In this document: positions 45,557-53,201 of the stretch, one piece after another
Layout of the letters: every line of letters starts with the position of its first letter
How positions within the stretch are numbered: position 1 is the first letter of the stretch
Assembly: GCA_016932575.1 (NCBI GenBank)
Contig: JAFGCO010000046.1
Coordinates: 1-64,000 of the forward strand
DNA from: a bacterium
Lineage (GTDB): Bacteria; Zhuqueibacterota; QNDG01; JAFGCO01
Direction: 5' to 3'
DNA: 64,000 nt
Notes under the pieces: model-generated
What the model saw: only the letters and a program-made list of their open reading frames with translations
Databases searched by the model: none
What the model was told of the DNA's origin: nothing
Translations under genes and position numbers: made by a program

Positions 45557-46186
45557 ATGGCACGTTATAAGGTTATTCCGACAAAAACCAATTTAATGCG
45601 ATTGAAACGGGATATTTCTTTTGCCAGGGAAGGATATGAACTTCTTGAGCAGAAACGCCAAATATTGGTTGTGGAATTGATGGGATTGATAGATAAGGCG
45701 GCTGATGCGCAGGAAACCGTGGAAAAGGCCCTTGCTGAAGCCTATGATGTCCTCCAAAAATCGATCCTGTCCATGGGCAGGCAGCGTGTAGCCCAGGTGG
45801 CACCTGCAGTGAATATTGATACTGATTTAACCCTGTCCATGCGGAGAATCATGGGTGTTAACATTCCTAAAGTGGACGTGGAAATTAAAGACAAGGCCCC
45901 ATATTACAGTTTGGGCGACACCTCATTTTGGGTGGATGAAGCCGTGACTCAGTTTAAAGGAGTGCTGCATAACTTGGGTGCTTTGGCAGAATTACGTATT
46001 TCTCTTATGCGGCTGGCCCAGGAAGTGCAGAAGACCATGAGGCGGGTGAATGCGCTGGATAAAATCGCAATTCCAGATTATCAGGAATCCATCAAATATA
46101 TAGAAGATACATTGGAAGAAAACGAGAGAGAAACATTTGCGACTCTGAAGATTATTAAGGAGCGGCTAAAGCAAAGGAAGGGGTGA
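45557..46186 (+). CDS. V/A-type ATPase central shaft subunit D
   Basis: 209 aa. Helical rotor shaft running into the A3B3 head. The N-terminal VIPTKTNLMRLKRDISFAREGYELLEQKRQILV and the C-terminal RRVNALDKIAIPDYQESIKYIEDTLEENERE are diagnostic. It lies 4.3 kb away from subunit B, with the protease pair between, and has its own 236-bp upstream gap, so it may have a separate promoter. The gene completes a plausible full set: G/H, C, I, K, F, E, A, B, D. Confidence 0.95.
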   Translation: MARYKVIPTKTNLMRLKRDISFAREGYELLEQKRQILVVELMGLIDKAADAQETVEKALAEAYDVLQKSILSMGRQRVAQVAPAVNIDTDLTLSMRRIMGVNIPKVDVEIKDKAPYYSLGDTSFWVDEAVTQFKGVLHNLGALAELRISLMRLAQEVQKTMRRVNALDKIAIPDYQESIKYIEDTLEENERETFATLKIIKERLKQRKG

Positions 46187-46191
46187 ATTCC

Positions 46192-46686
46192 ATGACAGGC
46201 AATGAGCCTATTGGACGAATTCTGCTGTATGTGGATGGCTCGGAAGAGTGCATCACAGCAGCGCAATACGGTATCGCGCTTGCCAAGAGAATGCATGCGG
46301 AATTAATCGCAATTTATGTTGTGAATGTCAGTTTGTTGCAGGAATTGACCAAGGCCCGAATCTTTGTTAAAATTGAAGAAATGGATTATGAACACGATTT
46401 GGAACAGGATGGCAAGCGTTATTTGCACTACATTGCTGAAATGGCAAATTCCAAGGGGTTGGAGATTGAGACAGAATTGACAAAAGGTGTTGTAAACAAG
46501 GAGATTGTTCGTTTGGTTGATGAATTGAACGCGGACTTGCTTATAATGGGCGAATTGAATCCGGTGCTCTCCAGGAGCGATACATATCATGATGAGGCGG
46601 AATTGATTTTTAGAAAGGCCAAATGTTCGGTTCTTGTTGTCAAAGATGCGGATTCAGTTGAGAGATTATTTGCTCAATTAAGTTAA
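46192..46686 (+). CDS. Universal stress protein (UspA family)
   Basis: 164 aa with one Usp Rossmann-like domain: ILLYVDGSEECITAAQYGIALAKRMHAELIAIYVV at the start and CSVLVVKD at the end. The usual ATP-binding G-x2-G-x9-G(S/T) motif is replaced by MGELNPVLSRSD, so it is probably of the non-nucleotide-binding UspA type. ATG 46192 is used, with AGGAAGGGG nine bases upstream; an in-frame GTG at 46183 overlaps the D stop. It lies 5 bp after ATPase subunit D and 31 bp before a PtsN-like gene. Confidence 0.88.
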   Translation: MTGNEPIGRILLYVDGSEECITAAQYGIALAKRMHAELIAIYVVNVSLLQELTKARIFVKIEEMDYEHDLEQDGKRYLHYIAEMANSKGLEIETELTKGVVNKEIVRLVDELNADLLIMGELNPVLSRSDTYHDEAELIFRKAKCSVLVVKDADSVERLFAQLS

Positions 46687-46717
46687 TGTCCGAGGTTTTT
46701 TGGAGGAGGTTTTTACG

Positions 46718-47173
46718 ATGCGTATTTCTGATTTTTTAAATGAATCACTGATTACTGTGTCATTAAGTCATACAGATAAAACAGCGATTATCGAAGATTT
46801 ACTGGATCTGGTTGTGAAATCAGGAAAAATAACAAATCGTGCTGATGCGTTAAAAGCGGTTTTAGACCGTGAAGCGCTGATGAGTACCGGATTGGAAAAA
46901 GGTATTGCAATTCCGCATGCAAAATCTGCTGTAGCAAAAGAGATATGCATGTCTTTAGGCATTTCGAAAGAAGGCGTGGATTTTGATTCGGCTGATGAAC
47001 AACCTTCGAAGCTCATCTTTTTTCTTCTGGCACCAGAGGCTGCAGCAGGTCAGAATGTTCAGGTGCTGGCTCAGATTGCCCGTTTAACCAGTGATCCCTT
47101 ATTTTGTGAAACCCTTGAATCCGCACAGTCTCCGGAAGAGGCTTACGAAATCATACGCAAATCGGAGAGGTAA
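46718..47173 (+). CDS. PTS EIIA-type 2 domain protein (PtsN/fructose-type IIA)
   Basis: 151 aa single EIIA domain with the phospho-His site H67 in GLEKGIAIPHAKS. No EIIB, EIIC, EI or HPr genes are near, which points to a regulatory PtsN-like role rather than sugar import. The start ATG 46718 has GGAGGAGG upstream; the in-frame TTG at 46700 overlaps that site and is rejected. Last gene of the ATPase-D, Usp, EIIA trio, followed by a terminator at 47252. Confidence 0.9.
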   Translation: MRISDFLNESLITVSLSHTDKTAIIEDLLDLVVKSGKITNRADALKAVLDREALMSTGLEKGIAIPHAKSAVAKEICMSLGISKEGVDFDSADEQPSKLIFFLLAPEAAAGQNVQVLAQIARLTSDPLFCETLESAQSPEEAYEIIRKSER

Positions 47174-47251
47174 TCTCCTTTCTGAGTGGTCGATGAGGCG
47201 GAATTATATTCTCTGTACTCAATTGTCCGGTTTTGAATTTTATTTTATATT

Positions 47252-47287
47252 AAGCTGTTCATCGAGAAGATGAGCGGCTTTTTTTAT
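47252..47287 (+). terminator. Rho-independent terminator after the EIIA gene
   Basis: AAGCTGTTCAT (47252-47262) and ATGAGCGGCTT (47270-47280) form an 11-bp stem with two G-U pairs and a 7-nt loop, followed by a run of T. It separates the V-ATPase/Usp/EIIA region from the convergent GlmU-like gene. Confidence 0.8.
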
Positions 47288-47376
47288 GCTGCACGATTAA
47301 AAAATAAAATACACAGGAGCGCTGATAAAATGAAAAGATGAACTCTGGAAAAGAAGCCGGCAGATGATTCTGCTTG

Positions 47377-48399
47377 TCAATCCATCTCCCCGGTCAAATA
47401 GGCAAACGGCCCGATGATGCTTTTCTTTTCAATTTTCCGTTTTTCGATAACACTGAATTCAATTCTGCATCCGTCTTTGATATCGGCATCCAAAAGCTTT
47501 ACCTGAGGACCAATCACACAATGGCTGCCGATTTTGGTTTTTCCCAGAATTGTTGTGCCAGGATAAATCAGGGTGTCTTTTCCGATTTTTACATCCGGTT
47601 CAATGTAGACTGAAGCCGTATCCGGAATAGTAACGCCGTTTTCCATCCATTTCTTTTTGATCTGCAGGCCCATCATTTCATGGGCTTCGGCCAGGTGCAC
47701 GCGGCTGTTGATGCCCATCAATATCGTGGGATCATCGCTGGTGAGTGATTCCACCAAATCTCCCCGGGATACCAGCATCTGAATCACATCTGTCAAATAA
47801 TATTCTTCCTGATCGTTATCTGTGTTCAGTTGATCCAGACAGGGGAACAGCTTTTCCGATTGAAAACAGTAATGGGACGTGTTGACCTCGGTGATTTTCT
47901 TTTGTTGTACAGTTGCGTCCCTTGCTTCCACTATGCATTGAATTTTACCCTGGTCATTCCGGATAATTCTTCCGTAGGAAAGAGGAGGATTCATCATCGC
48001 TGTCATCATTGTTGCGGCTGCTCCGGATTTTTGATGTTTTTGAATCATATTTTTAAGTATTTTTCCTGTGAGAAAAGGTGTGTCTCCGGCGAGGACCAGA
48101 AGGTCACCTTTGAAATTTTGAAGCACATCCCTGCAGACCATCACAGCATGACCGGTTCCCAGCTGCTGTGTCTGCTCAACATAGGTAAAATCCATTCCAA
48201 GGGTTTCACGGACAAGATTGGCCTGATGACCGATGACCAGCACGATATCATCTGTTTTGGCATTTCGGCACGCCTGAATCACATAATTCACCATAGGTGT
48301 TCCCATGAGTGTATGCAGTACTTTGGGTAATTCGGATTTCATACGGGTGCCTTTGCCGGCAGCCAGAATGACTGCAATGGTTTTACGGGGAGATGACAT
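47377..48399 (-). CDS. GlmU-like UDP-GlcNAc pyrophosphorylase lacking most of the acetyltransferase domain
   Basis: 340 aa. The N-terminal nucleotidyltransferase (1-230) has the full signature LAAGKGTRMKSELPKVLH, plus QLGTGHAV and LAGDTPF, so it should couple UTP to GlcNAc-1-phosphate. The C-terminal left-handed beta-helix starts (GVTIPDTASVYIEPDVKIG) but stops at IGPFAYLTGEMD, where full-length GlmU (about 456 aa) would continue with its active-site His and acetyl-CoA site. No continuing frame is seen past the stop. Either a natural short form, with acetylation done by another protein, or a different sugar-nucleotide enzyme. Confidence 0.85.
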   Translation of the reverse strand: MSSPRKTIAVILAAGKGTRMKSELPKVLHTLMGTPMVNYVIQACRNAKTDDIVLVIGHQANLVRETLGMDFTYVEQTQQLGTGHAVMVCRDVLQNFKGDLLVLAGDTPFLTGKILKNMIQKHQKSGAAATMMTAMMNPPLSYGRIIRNDQGKIQCIVEARDATVQQKKITEVNTSHYCFQSEKLFPCLDQLNTDNDQEEYYLTDVIQMLVSRGDLVESLTSDDPTILMGINSRVHLAEAHEMMGLQIKKKWMENGVTIPDTASVYIEPDVKIGKDTLIYPGTTILGKTKIGSHCVIGPQVKLLDADIKDGCRIEFSVIEKRKIEKKSIIGPFAYLTGEMD

Positions 48400-48541
48400 A
48401 TTTTCTTTCTTCTAAATTCTTTTCCTGATTTGATTTAAAAATATACAAAATTGTCCGGGAAAATACAAGGAACAAGAAAAAGTAACAGGAAATAAGAATC
48501 ATGGGGAAATAGGGGATATACGGGAAATAGAAGAGATGCTG

Positions 48542-48573
48542 TTGAGTTATTGAGTCGTTGAGTCGTTGAGTCT
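48542..48573. repeat. Four tandem 8-bp TTGAGTNN units
   Basis: TTGAGTTA, TTGAGTCG, TTGAGTCG and TTGAGTCT lie head to tail. Partial units recur at 48592-48606 and 48653-48663. This is a microsatellite-like stretch in noncoding DNA, next to a dispersed repeat. Confidence 0.85.
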
Positions 48574-48595
48574 TAGGGTCAAATGAGCCGTGGAG

Positions 48596-48643
48596 TCGTT
48601 GGTTGAGAGACCGAAACGGTGCATGGGAGAGAGGGAGAAACGG
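48596..48643. repeat. Dispersed 48-bp repeat, copy 2
   Basis: 43 of 48 positions match 37832-37879 in the V-ATPase locus, in the same orientation. This copy is embedded in TTGAGTCG-rich simple sequence, which copy 1 lacks except for the leading TCGTTGGTTGAG. Confidence 0.75.
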
Positions 48644-48812
48644 GGTGAAGAGAGTCGTTGAGTCACAGGTCACGAGGAAAAAAGATAGATTCAAATTGAG
48701 AAAAGGACGGGCGAAATGACAATATTTGACACTTGCTCCTGGCAAATCGGTTGATTTTTATATAATAGTTCATTATCATAGCTGAATATGAATATAACAA
48801 CAGGAGGGTGAA

Positions 48813-49904
48813 ATGAAGTTTGGTTTGTTATGCCTGTCAATAATGCTGTTTTTGCTGACTGCCTGTTCATTGAATACGAAAAAAGGATCTGATTTTATCA
48901 TCAGACGGGGAATCAATATTTCTCACTGGCTTTCACAGAGCGACCGAAGGGGAGAAGCAAGGACGGCCTGGTTTACAGAGAAAGATGTCATCACCCTCAG
49001 AGATCTGGGATTCGATCATCTTCGCATTCCAATCGATGAAGAGCAAATGTGGGATGAAGAGGGCAGGATGATGGATGAGGCATTCGATTTGTTGAATAGG
49101 GGTCTGGATTGGTGCGAGAAATACAATTTAAGGGCTGTTGTGGATCTGCATATTTTACGTGCTCATTATTTTAATGCTGAAGAGATCCCGTTATGGACAG
49201 ATCCTGATGCGCAAGAGCACTTTCTGGATTGCTGGCGTGATTTATCTGCTCGGTTGAAAGACAGGCCCAAAGAGTCAGTTGCCTATGAGCTGATGAATGA
49301 GGCCGTGGCTGAAGATCCTGAAGACTGGAACCGCCTGCTGGCCAGAGCATATGGAGTGATCCGGAAGAATGAACCCGACCGGGTCATTATTATTGGTTCC
49401 AATCGCTGGCAGATTCCGGATACGTTTGATGTGCTGAAAGTCCCGGCAGATGATCCGAATATTATTTTAAGTTTTCATTTTTACACACCAATGGTATTCA
49501 CCCATTACAAAGCTCCCTGGTGGAGGCATGGCTGTGAATATTCGGGTCCGGTCAAATATCCCGGACAGATTATAGACGAACATAATTTAAAGGGATATCC
49601 CGATGTTGTCGTCGGGACGATTAAGCAGTTTAATGGTTTTTATCAGCGCGATGTTTTTGAAGCTGAATTGGAAAAACCGCTGACAAAGGCCAGAGCGCTG
49701 GGACTCCCGCTTTTTTGCGGAGAATGGGGCAGTTTGCCAACCACGCCTGAAAAAGACTGGCTGAAGTGGTATGAAGATGTCCGGGCTATTTTTGAAAAGC
49801 ACGGGATTGCCTGGGCATTATGGGACTATAAAGGAGATTTCGGGATTGTCGAAAAAGGCGGAGGTGCACCAAAGGAGAAATTGATTGAGGTGTTGCTTGA
49901 TTAA
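48813..49904 (+). CDS. Glycoside hydrolase family 5 (cellulase-like) lipoprotein
   Basis: 363 aa. Signal peptide with lipobox LLTAC (lipidated C18), then a GH5 TIM barrel. Acid/base E163 in YELMNEAV and nucleophile E304 in FCGEWGS are present, along with the conserved R71 region (DHLRIPID), H113 (VDLHIL) and HFYTP with the active-site Tyr/His. Probably a beta-1,4-glucan or mannan hydrolase anchored in the outer or inner membrane; the exact substrate cannot be read. The convergent neighbour encodes a CBM-like secreted protein, with a shared terminator between them. Confidence 0.92.
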   Translation: MKFGLLCLSIMLFLLTACSLNTKKGSDFIIRRGINISHWLSQSDRRGEARTAWFTEKDVITLRDLGFDHLRIPIDEEQMWDEEGRMMDEAFDLLNRGLDWCEKYNLRAVVDLHILRAHYFNAEEIPLWTDPDAQEHFLDCWRDLSARLKDRPKESVAYELMNEAVAEDPEDWNRLLARAYGVIRKNEPDRVIIIGSNRWQIPDTFDVLKVPADDPNIILSFHFYTPMVFTHYKAPWWRHGCEYSGPVKYPGQIIDEHNLKGYPDVVVGTIKQFNGFYQRDVFEAELEKPLTKARALGLPLFCGEWGSLPTTPEKDWLKWYEDVRAIFEKHGIAWALWDYKGDFGIVEKGGGAPKEKLIEVLLD

Positions 49905-49996
49905 ATTGAAAGGCAGTTAACTCTTTGAATATTAATATGATGGTGTTTGTTCAATCCTTTGGGTATCGCTGATAATATATTTCAGTGAGGGAATGC

Positions 49997-50033
49997 AAAA
50001 AGGGACTGATGTCACTTTCATCAGTCCCTTTTT
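49997..50033. terminator. Bidirectional terminator between GH5 and CBM-like genes
   Basis: AAAAAGGGACTGATG (49997-50011) and CATCAGTCCCTTTTT (50019-50033) form a perfect 15-bp stem with a 7-nt loop. The A run on one side and T run on the other serve both strands, ending the GH5 gene and the convergent minus-strand gene. Confidence 0.92.
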
Positions 50034-50056
50034 TGCCTATTATCTTCTCGTCAATT

Positions 50057-51202
50057 TTATTCGAGCAGCATTATTTTTGTCGTTTGAATCCTGGTTTTGG
50101 CGTCTGTTTTCGTGGTTAATTGGACCACATAGGAACCTGAGCTCATTGCCGTTCCGGTCTCATCGGTTCCATTCCACTGAATTTGATGCTCACCGGAATG
50201 CTGATGCCTGTTTATCAGCGTTTTTACCAGCTGGCCGCGAATATTCATAACACGTAAATCAACATGAGAGTAAGAAGGCAGAGAATATTGTATGACTGTT
50301 GTGCTGTTGAATGGATTGGGATAACTGCTGAGTAAAGTATATTTGTCTGGGCGTTCACCCTCTGTCTTCTCCACATCGACCACGACTTCCGGGAATTCCA
50401 CGGCATTATCGATGATCATAATATCATCAAAATAAATGGGTATATTGTTGCCGCCAACATATAATTTAAACGCGTTACGGGTATCCGTTTTCGGTGCAAT
50501 AAATTCGAAGGGTCCAAAATACCCATTTCCTGAAATCGTTATGGGGCCGCCGCCGTAATACTCATAATCTCCGCCGTTTTCCTGCATGGCCCAGCTGATG
50601 GTTTTGTCACTGGGGGTTTCGCTGATAAAAGAGATTTCGTATGTATGGCCGCTGTCTATAGGAAAAGCCTGAAGCATCTGAATGTGCCAGTCAACTGTGC
50701 TGCCGTTGATGATGTCGATATAAACGGCTCCCCCTTCTGAAATGCCGGCATTTTCCTCCCATATTATTGAAGATTGTGCACCCTCATTATTCTGAGTCGA
50801 CCATTGCCGTGTATTGCAGTTGAAATAACTGTTTAGAATCAGATTGCCTTTTTGGACATCCCCTACATAAACGCCGATTGTATCTGAGAATGCTTCATTG
50901 TCCTCTTCATCTGTGGCTTTGGCGTAGAGACGATAATAGCCTGATACAAGATTATTCCATTCGGCTTCCCACGGTTCATGACGAACACGGGCGATTTGAA
51001 CGTTGTTCACATAAACCCGGACATCATGAACGGTCGAATTTTCCACGGAAGCATTCAGTTTAACAATAAAATCCTGACAATCATCAATTTGGCTGCCATG
51101 AACCAGATTGGCGATGCTGACCTGCAAGTTTTCAGCAATGAGTGCTCCGGACATGATACTGAATACAAATAGCATGGCAATAAAGTATCTTGATTTTTTC
51201 AT
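50057..51202 (-). CDS. Secreted Ig-like and carbohydrate-binding-module-like protein with sorting domain
   Basis: 381 aa. A signal peptide (MKKSRYFIAMLFVFSIMSGALIA) leads to a bacterial Ig-like domain (about 27-113), then a jelly-roll region (about 118-275: NLILNSYFNCNTRQWS, VDWHIQMLQAFPIDSGHTYEIS) like CBM4/9 families, and a type IX-like sorting domain (about 293-381) beginning SSYPNPFNSTTVIQYSLP. No catalytic domain. A likely surface glycan-binding partner of the convergent GH5 enzyme (inference from position). Confidence 0.85.
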   Translation of the reverse strand: MKKSRYFIAMLFVFSIMSGALIAENLQVSIANLVHGSQIDDCQDFIVKLNASVENSTVHDVRVYVNNVQIARVRHEPWEAEWNNLVSGYYRLYAKATDEEDNEAFSDTIGVYVGDVQKGNLILNSYFNCNTRQWSTQNNEGAQSSIIWEENAGISEGGAVYIDIINGSTVDWHIQMLQAFPIDSGHTYEISFISETPSDKTISWAMQENGGDYEYYGGGPITISGNGYFGPFEFIAPKTDTRNAFKLYVGGNNIPIYFDDIMIIDNAVEFPEVVVDVEKTEGERPDKYTLLSSYPNPFNSTTVIQYSLPSYSHVDLRVMNIRGQLVKTLINRHQHSGEHQIQWNGTDETGTAMSSGSYVVQLTTKTDAKTRIQTTKIMLLE

Positions 51203-51313
51203 GGTTCTCCTCCTGTCGGATTTTCTGTTTTGAATAATGATATTTGACTTTTAAAATTACATCGAAAAATGCTGAATGTCAAGTAACTATTGATTTGTAA
51301 AAATGACTTGATC

Positions 51314-51350
51314 TTGCCGAAAAAAATATTATCTTGAATTATCACGGCAA
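51314..51350. promoter_or_regulatory. Inverted repeat in the divergent promoter region
   Basis: TTGCCG (51314-51319) and CGGCAA (51345-51350) flank a 25-nt AT-rich core between the minus-strand CBM-like gene and the metal cluster. It could be an operator or simply a hairpin; it does not match a Zur or Fur box that I recognise. Confidence 0.25.
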
Positions 51351-51375
51351 TGACAATATCGATCCGTATTTAAAA

Positions 51376-51684
51376 ATGATTACATTGAAGAAACTTCAAT
51401 TCACATTATTATTTGTGCTCGGGCTTTACCTGGCCATTTCTTTATTTGTCGGTTTCGCACATAATCATGATATGGATGGAACCTATCATGATGATTGCCC
51501 CGCATGTCTCTGGGAAATTCAGTTCCGAAACACAGATACAACCACACCTGTCATGTGGGTACTGGTTTGCGATTCCGTTCGTGCCGGCCCTTTTCAGGTG
51601 CCATCTTCAACATTTGTTTCTATTACTCACATATTTTATTCTGTTCCCGAATCGCGGGCACCTCCCAGTTTTCATTCAGCATAA
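51376..51684 (+). CDS. Small His/Cys membrane protein at head of metal cluster
   Basis: 102 aa from ATG 51376. One N-terminal membrane helix (7-27) is followed by H29-x-H31, H38 and C41-P-A-C44 (FAHNHDMDG, DDCPACLW), a probable extracytoplasmic metal site, a second weaker hydrophobic stretch (about 57-90) and a C-terminal SRAPPSF. The His-rich plus CPxC plus RAPP layout is shared by small proteins found beside metal-transport genes (DUF2946-like). An in-frame start at 51334 would add 14 residues that precede the helix. I do not assign a firm family. Confidence 0.7.
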   Translation: MITLKKLQFTLLFVLGLYLAISLFVGFAHNHDMDGTYHDDCPACLWEIQFRNTDTTTPVMWVLVCDSVRAGPFQVPSSTFVSITHIFYSVPESRAPPSFHSA

Positions 51685-51764
51685 TTAATTTTAAACAACA
51701 TTGACATTCCATGCCGGAATGGCGATGCCCAACTGTTTTTTATGAATGAAACAAGGAGGAACTC

Positions 51765-53021
51765 ATGATGAGGATCATTGTATCCTTTTTCTGCATCTGT
51801 GGATTATGCAATACCATCTTTATGCCGTCCGTGTATGCACAATCCAAAGCGGAAACGGACAGCCTTTTAAAAAAGCTGCAAAGAATAGAAAATCGTTTGC
51901 AGCAGTTAGAGAAAGAAGAAAAAGAAAGCAATATTCAGGAACTTCTGAACAAAGCAAAAATGATGAGCCGGAAGAAAAAAGAAGGCATCGATGAGCATAA
52001 AAAATTTCACAGCGGTCTGCGCCAGCAATCGGCGATGAATCCCAACATCAGTGTGGGAGGTGAATTTTATTTTGCGACAGGAAAATCGCAAAGTGATTTA
52101 AACCGTTTGCCCTCTGAAAAAGAGTGGGGAACCGGAAAGCTGTTTTTACGCGAAGTCGAACTGGGTGTAGAATCCGCTTTGGATCCATACAGCCGGGGTA
52201 AGGTATTTATCGGTCTCGGAAATGAAGAAGCCTCTGTTGAAGAAGCCTATCTTGTCTGGCTGAACTGTCCTTTAAACATGAATTTAAAAATGGGAAAATT
52301 CAAAACTCAGTTTGGCCAGTTAAACCGATATCATGATCATGCCTTGCCGCAGTTCGACAGGCCGCGGGTTCTGGTTCAGTTTTTTGGAAACGAAACCCTG
52401 CATGGTCTGGGACTGGCCGGGAATTTTTTACTTCCCCGTTTATGGGCGCATGTGAATGAACTGGATTTGGAAGTGATTTCAGGCGGGAACGGGTTCAGTT
52501 TTACACATGAGGGCCGTCATAATTTTGTTTACGTCACGCATTTAAAAAATTACTATGATTTAAGCCGAAGCACATATTTTGAAGTCGGTCTGAGTGGCGC
52601 GGCAGGTAAAAATGATCCGAAAGAAGTGCGCGAAACATGGATAGGCGGAGCAGATGTCACTTTAAAGTGGCAACCCCCGGACCGGGCCAAATACAAGGGG
52701 CTTGAATGGCGGACTGAATTTCTGATATCGAAGCGTCAAGAGGGACCGGACTGGATAAATGCATACGGTGCTTTTTCGTCCATTCAGTTCCGTCTGGCCG
52801 CCCGAACCCTGATCAGCGGCCGGCTGGATATGACTCAGCTCCCCTGTGACAGGGATATGTGGGAGCGTGGAGGCGCCGTGGCTTTTGATTACTGGCAGAG
52901 CGAATTTGTATTTATTAGGTTGCAATACACCTATATTGACCGGAATTTTGATGAAAATGACCAGCGCCTGATCCTGCATACATGCTGGGCCATGGGTCCG
53001 CATCGGCATGAGGCTTATTAA
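51765..53021 (+). CDS. Outer-membrane porin-like protein in the metal cluster
   Basis: 418 aa. A signal peptide (to about residue 25, VYAQ) and a periplasmic coiled coil (27-65: LLKKLQRIENRLQQLEKEEK) precede a beta barrel from about 80, with alternating aromatic strands such as NISVGGEFYFATGK, KVFIGLGNEEASVEEAYLVWL and FKTQFGQLN, and a last strand VFIRLQYTYID before a His-containing end, HRHEAY. This resembles the phosphate-selective-porin-like barrels with an N-terminal coiled coil. AAGGAGGA precedes the ATG. Position between the His/Cys protein and the ZnuA-like protein suggests metal passage across the outer membrane. Confidence 0.8.
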   Translation: MMRIIVSFFCICGLCNTIFMPSVYAQSKAETDSLLKKLQRIENRLQQLEKEEKESNIQELLNKAKMMSRKKKEGIDEHKKFHSGLRQQSAMNPNISVGGEFYFATGKSQSDLNRLPSEKEWGTGKLFLREVELGVESALDPYSRGKVFIGLGNEEASVEEAYLVWLNCPLNMNLKMGKFKTQFGQLNRYHDHALPQFDRPRVLVQFFGNETLHGLGLAGNFLLPRLWAHVNELDLEVISGGNGFSFTHEGRHNFVYVTHLKNYYDLSRSTYFEVGLSGAAGKNDPKEVRETWIGGADVTLKWQPPDRAKYKGLEWRTEFLISKRQEGPDWINAYGAFSSIQFRLAARTLISGRLDMTQLPCDRDMWERGGAVAFDYWQSEFVFIRLQYTYIDRNFDENDQRLILHTCWAMGPHRHEAY

Positions 53022-53201
53022 TTAAGTATTGTCTGAAGAATAAGGATCATGCACAGAAAAAAGGCATTTTGAATAACCAAAAAAATCAAAGGATCGTAAA
53101 ATCACCGGTCCTGCAAATTAACCAATCGGACAAAGCCTCTGTTCCAATTCAGGTAAAAAACGGGCTGAGGTCTTGAAAAACATCAATGAAGGAGCATCAA
53201 G

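Larger units (their letters stand above)
48400..48812. other. Gene-free stretch with simple and dispersed repeats
   Basis: 413 bp between the divergent GlmU-like and GH5 genes. Its left part is purine-rich, its centre holds four tandem TTGAGT-type octamers (48542-48573), a dispersed 48-bp repeat (48596-48643) and one more GTCGTTGAGTC at about 48653-48663. The right 90 bp is AT-rich and presumably carries the GH5 promoter, with AGGAGGG before ATG 48813. No coding region recognised. Confidence 0.65.

Noticed and set aside
32400-47173. Na+-type rather than H+-type ATPase
   Set aside because: The proteolipid lacks the Gln in its first helix and the polar residue after the key Glu that mark Na+ rings; this cannot be decided firmly from sequence, so no claim is made.
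48542-48663. Possible CRISPR-like array of TTGAGTCG units
   Set aside because: Units are 8 bp, contiguous, and have no spacers of regular length; no cas genes are near.
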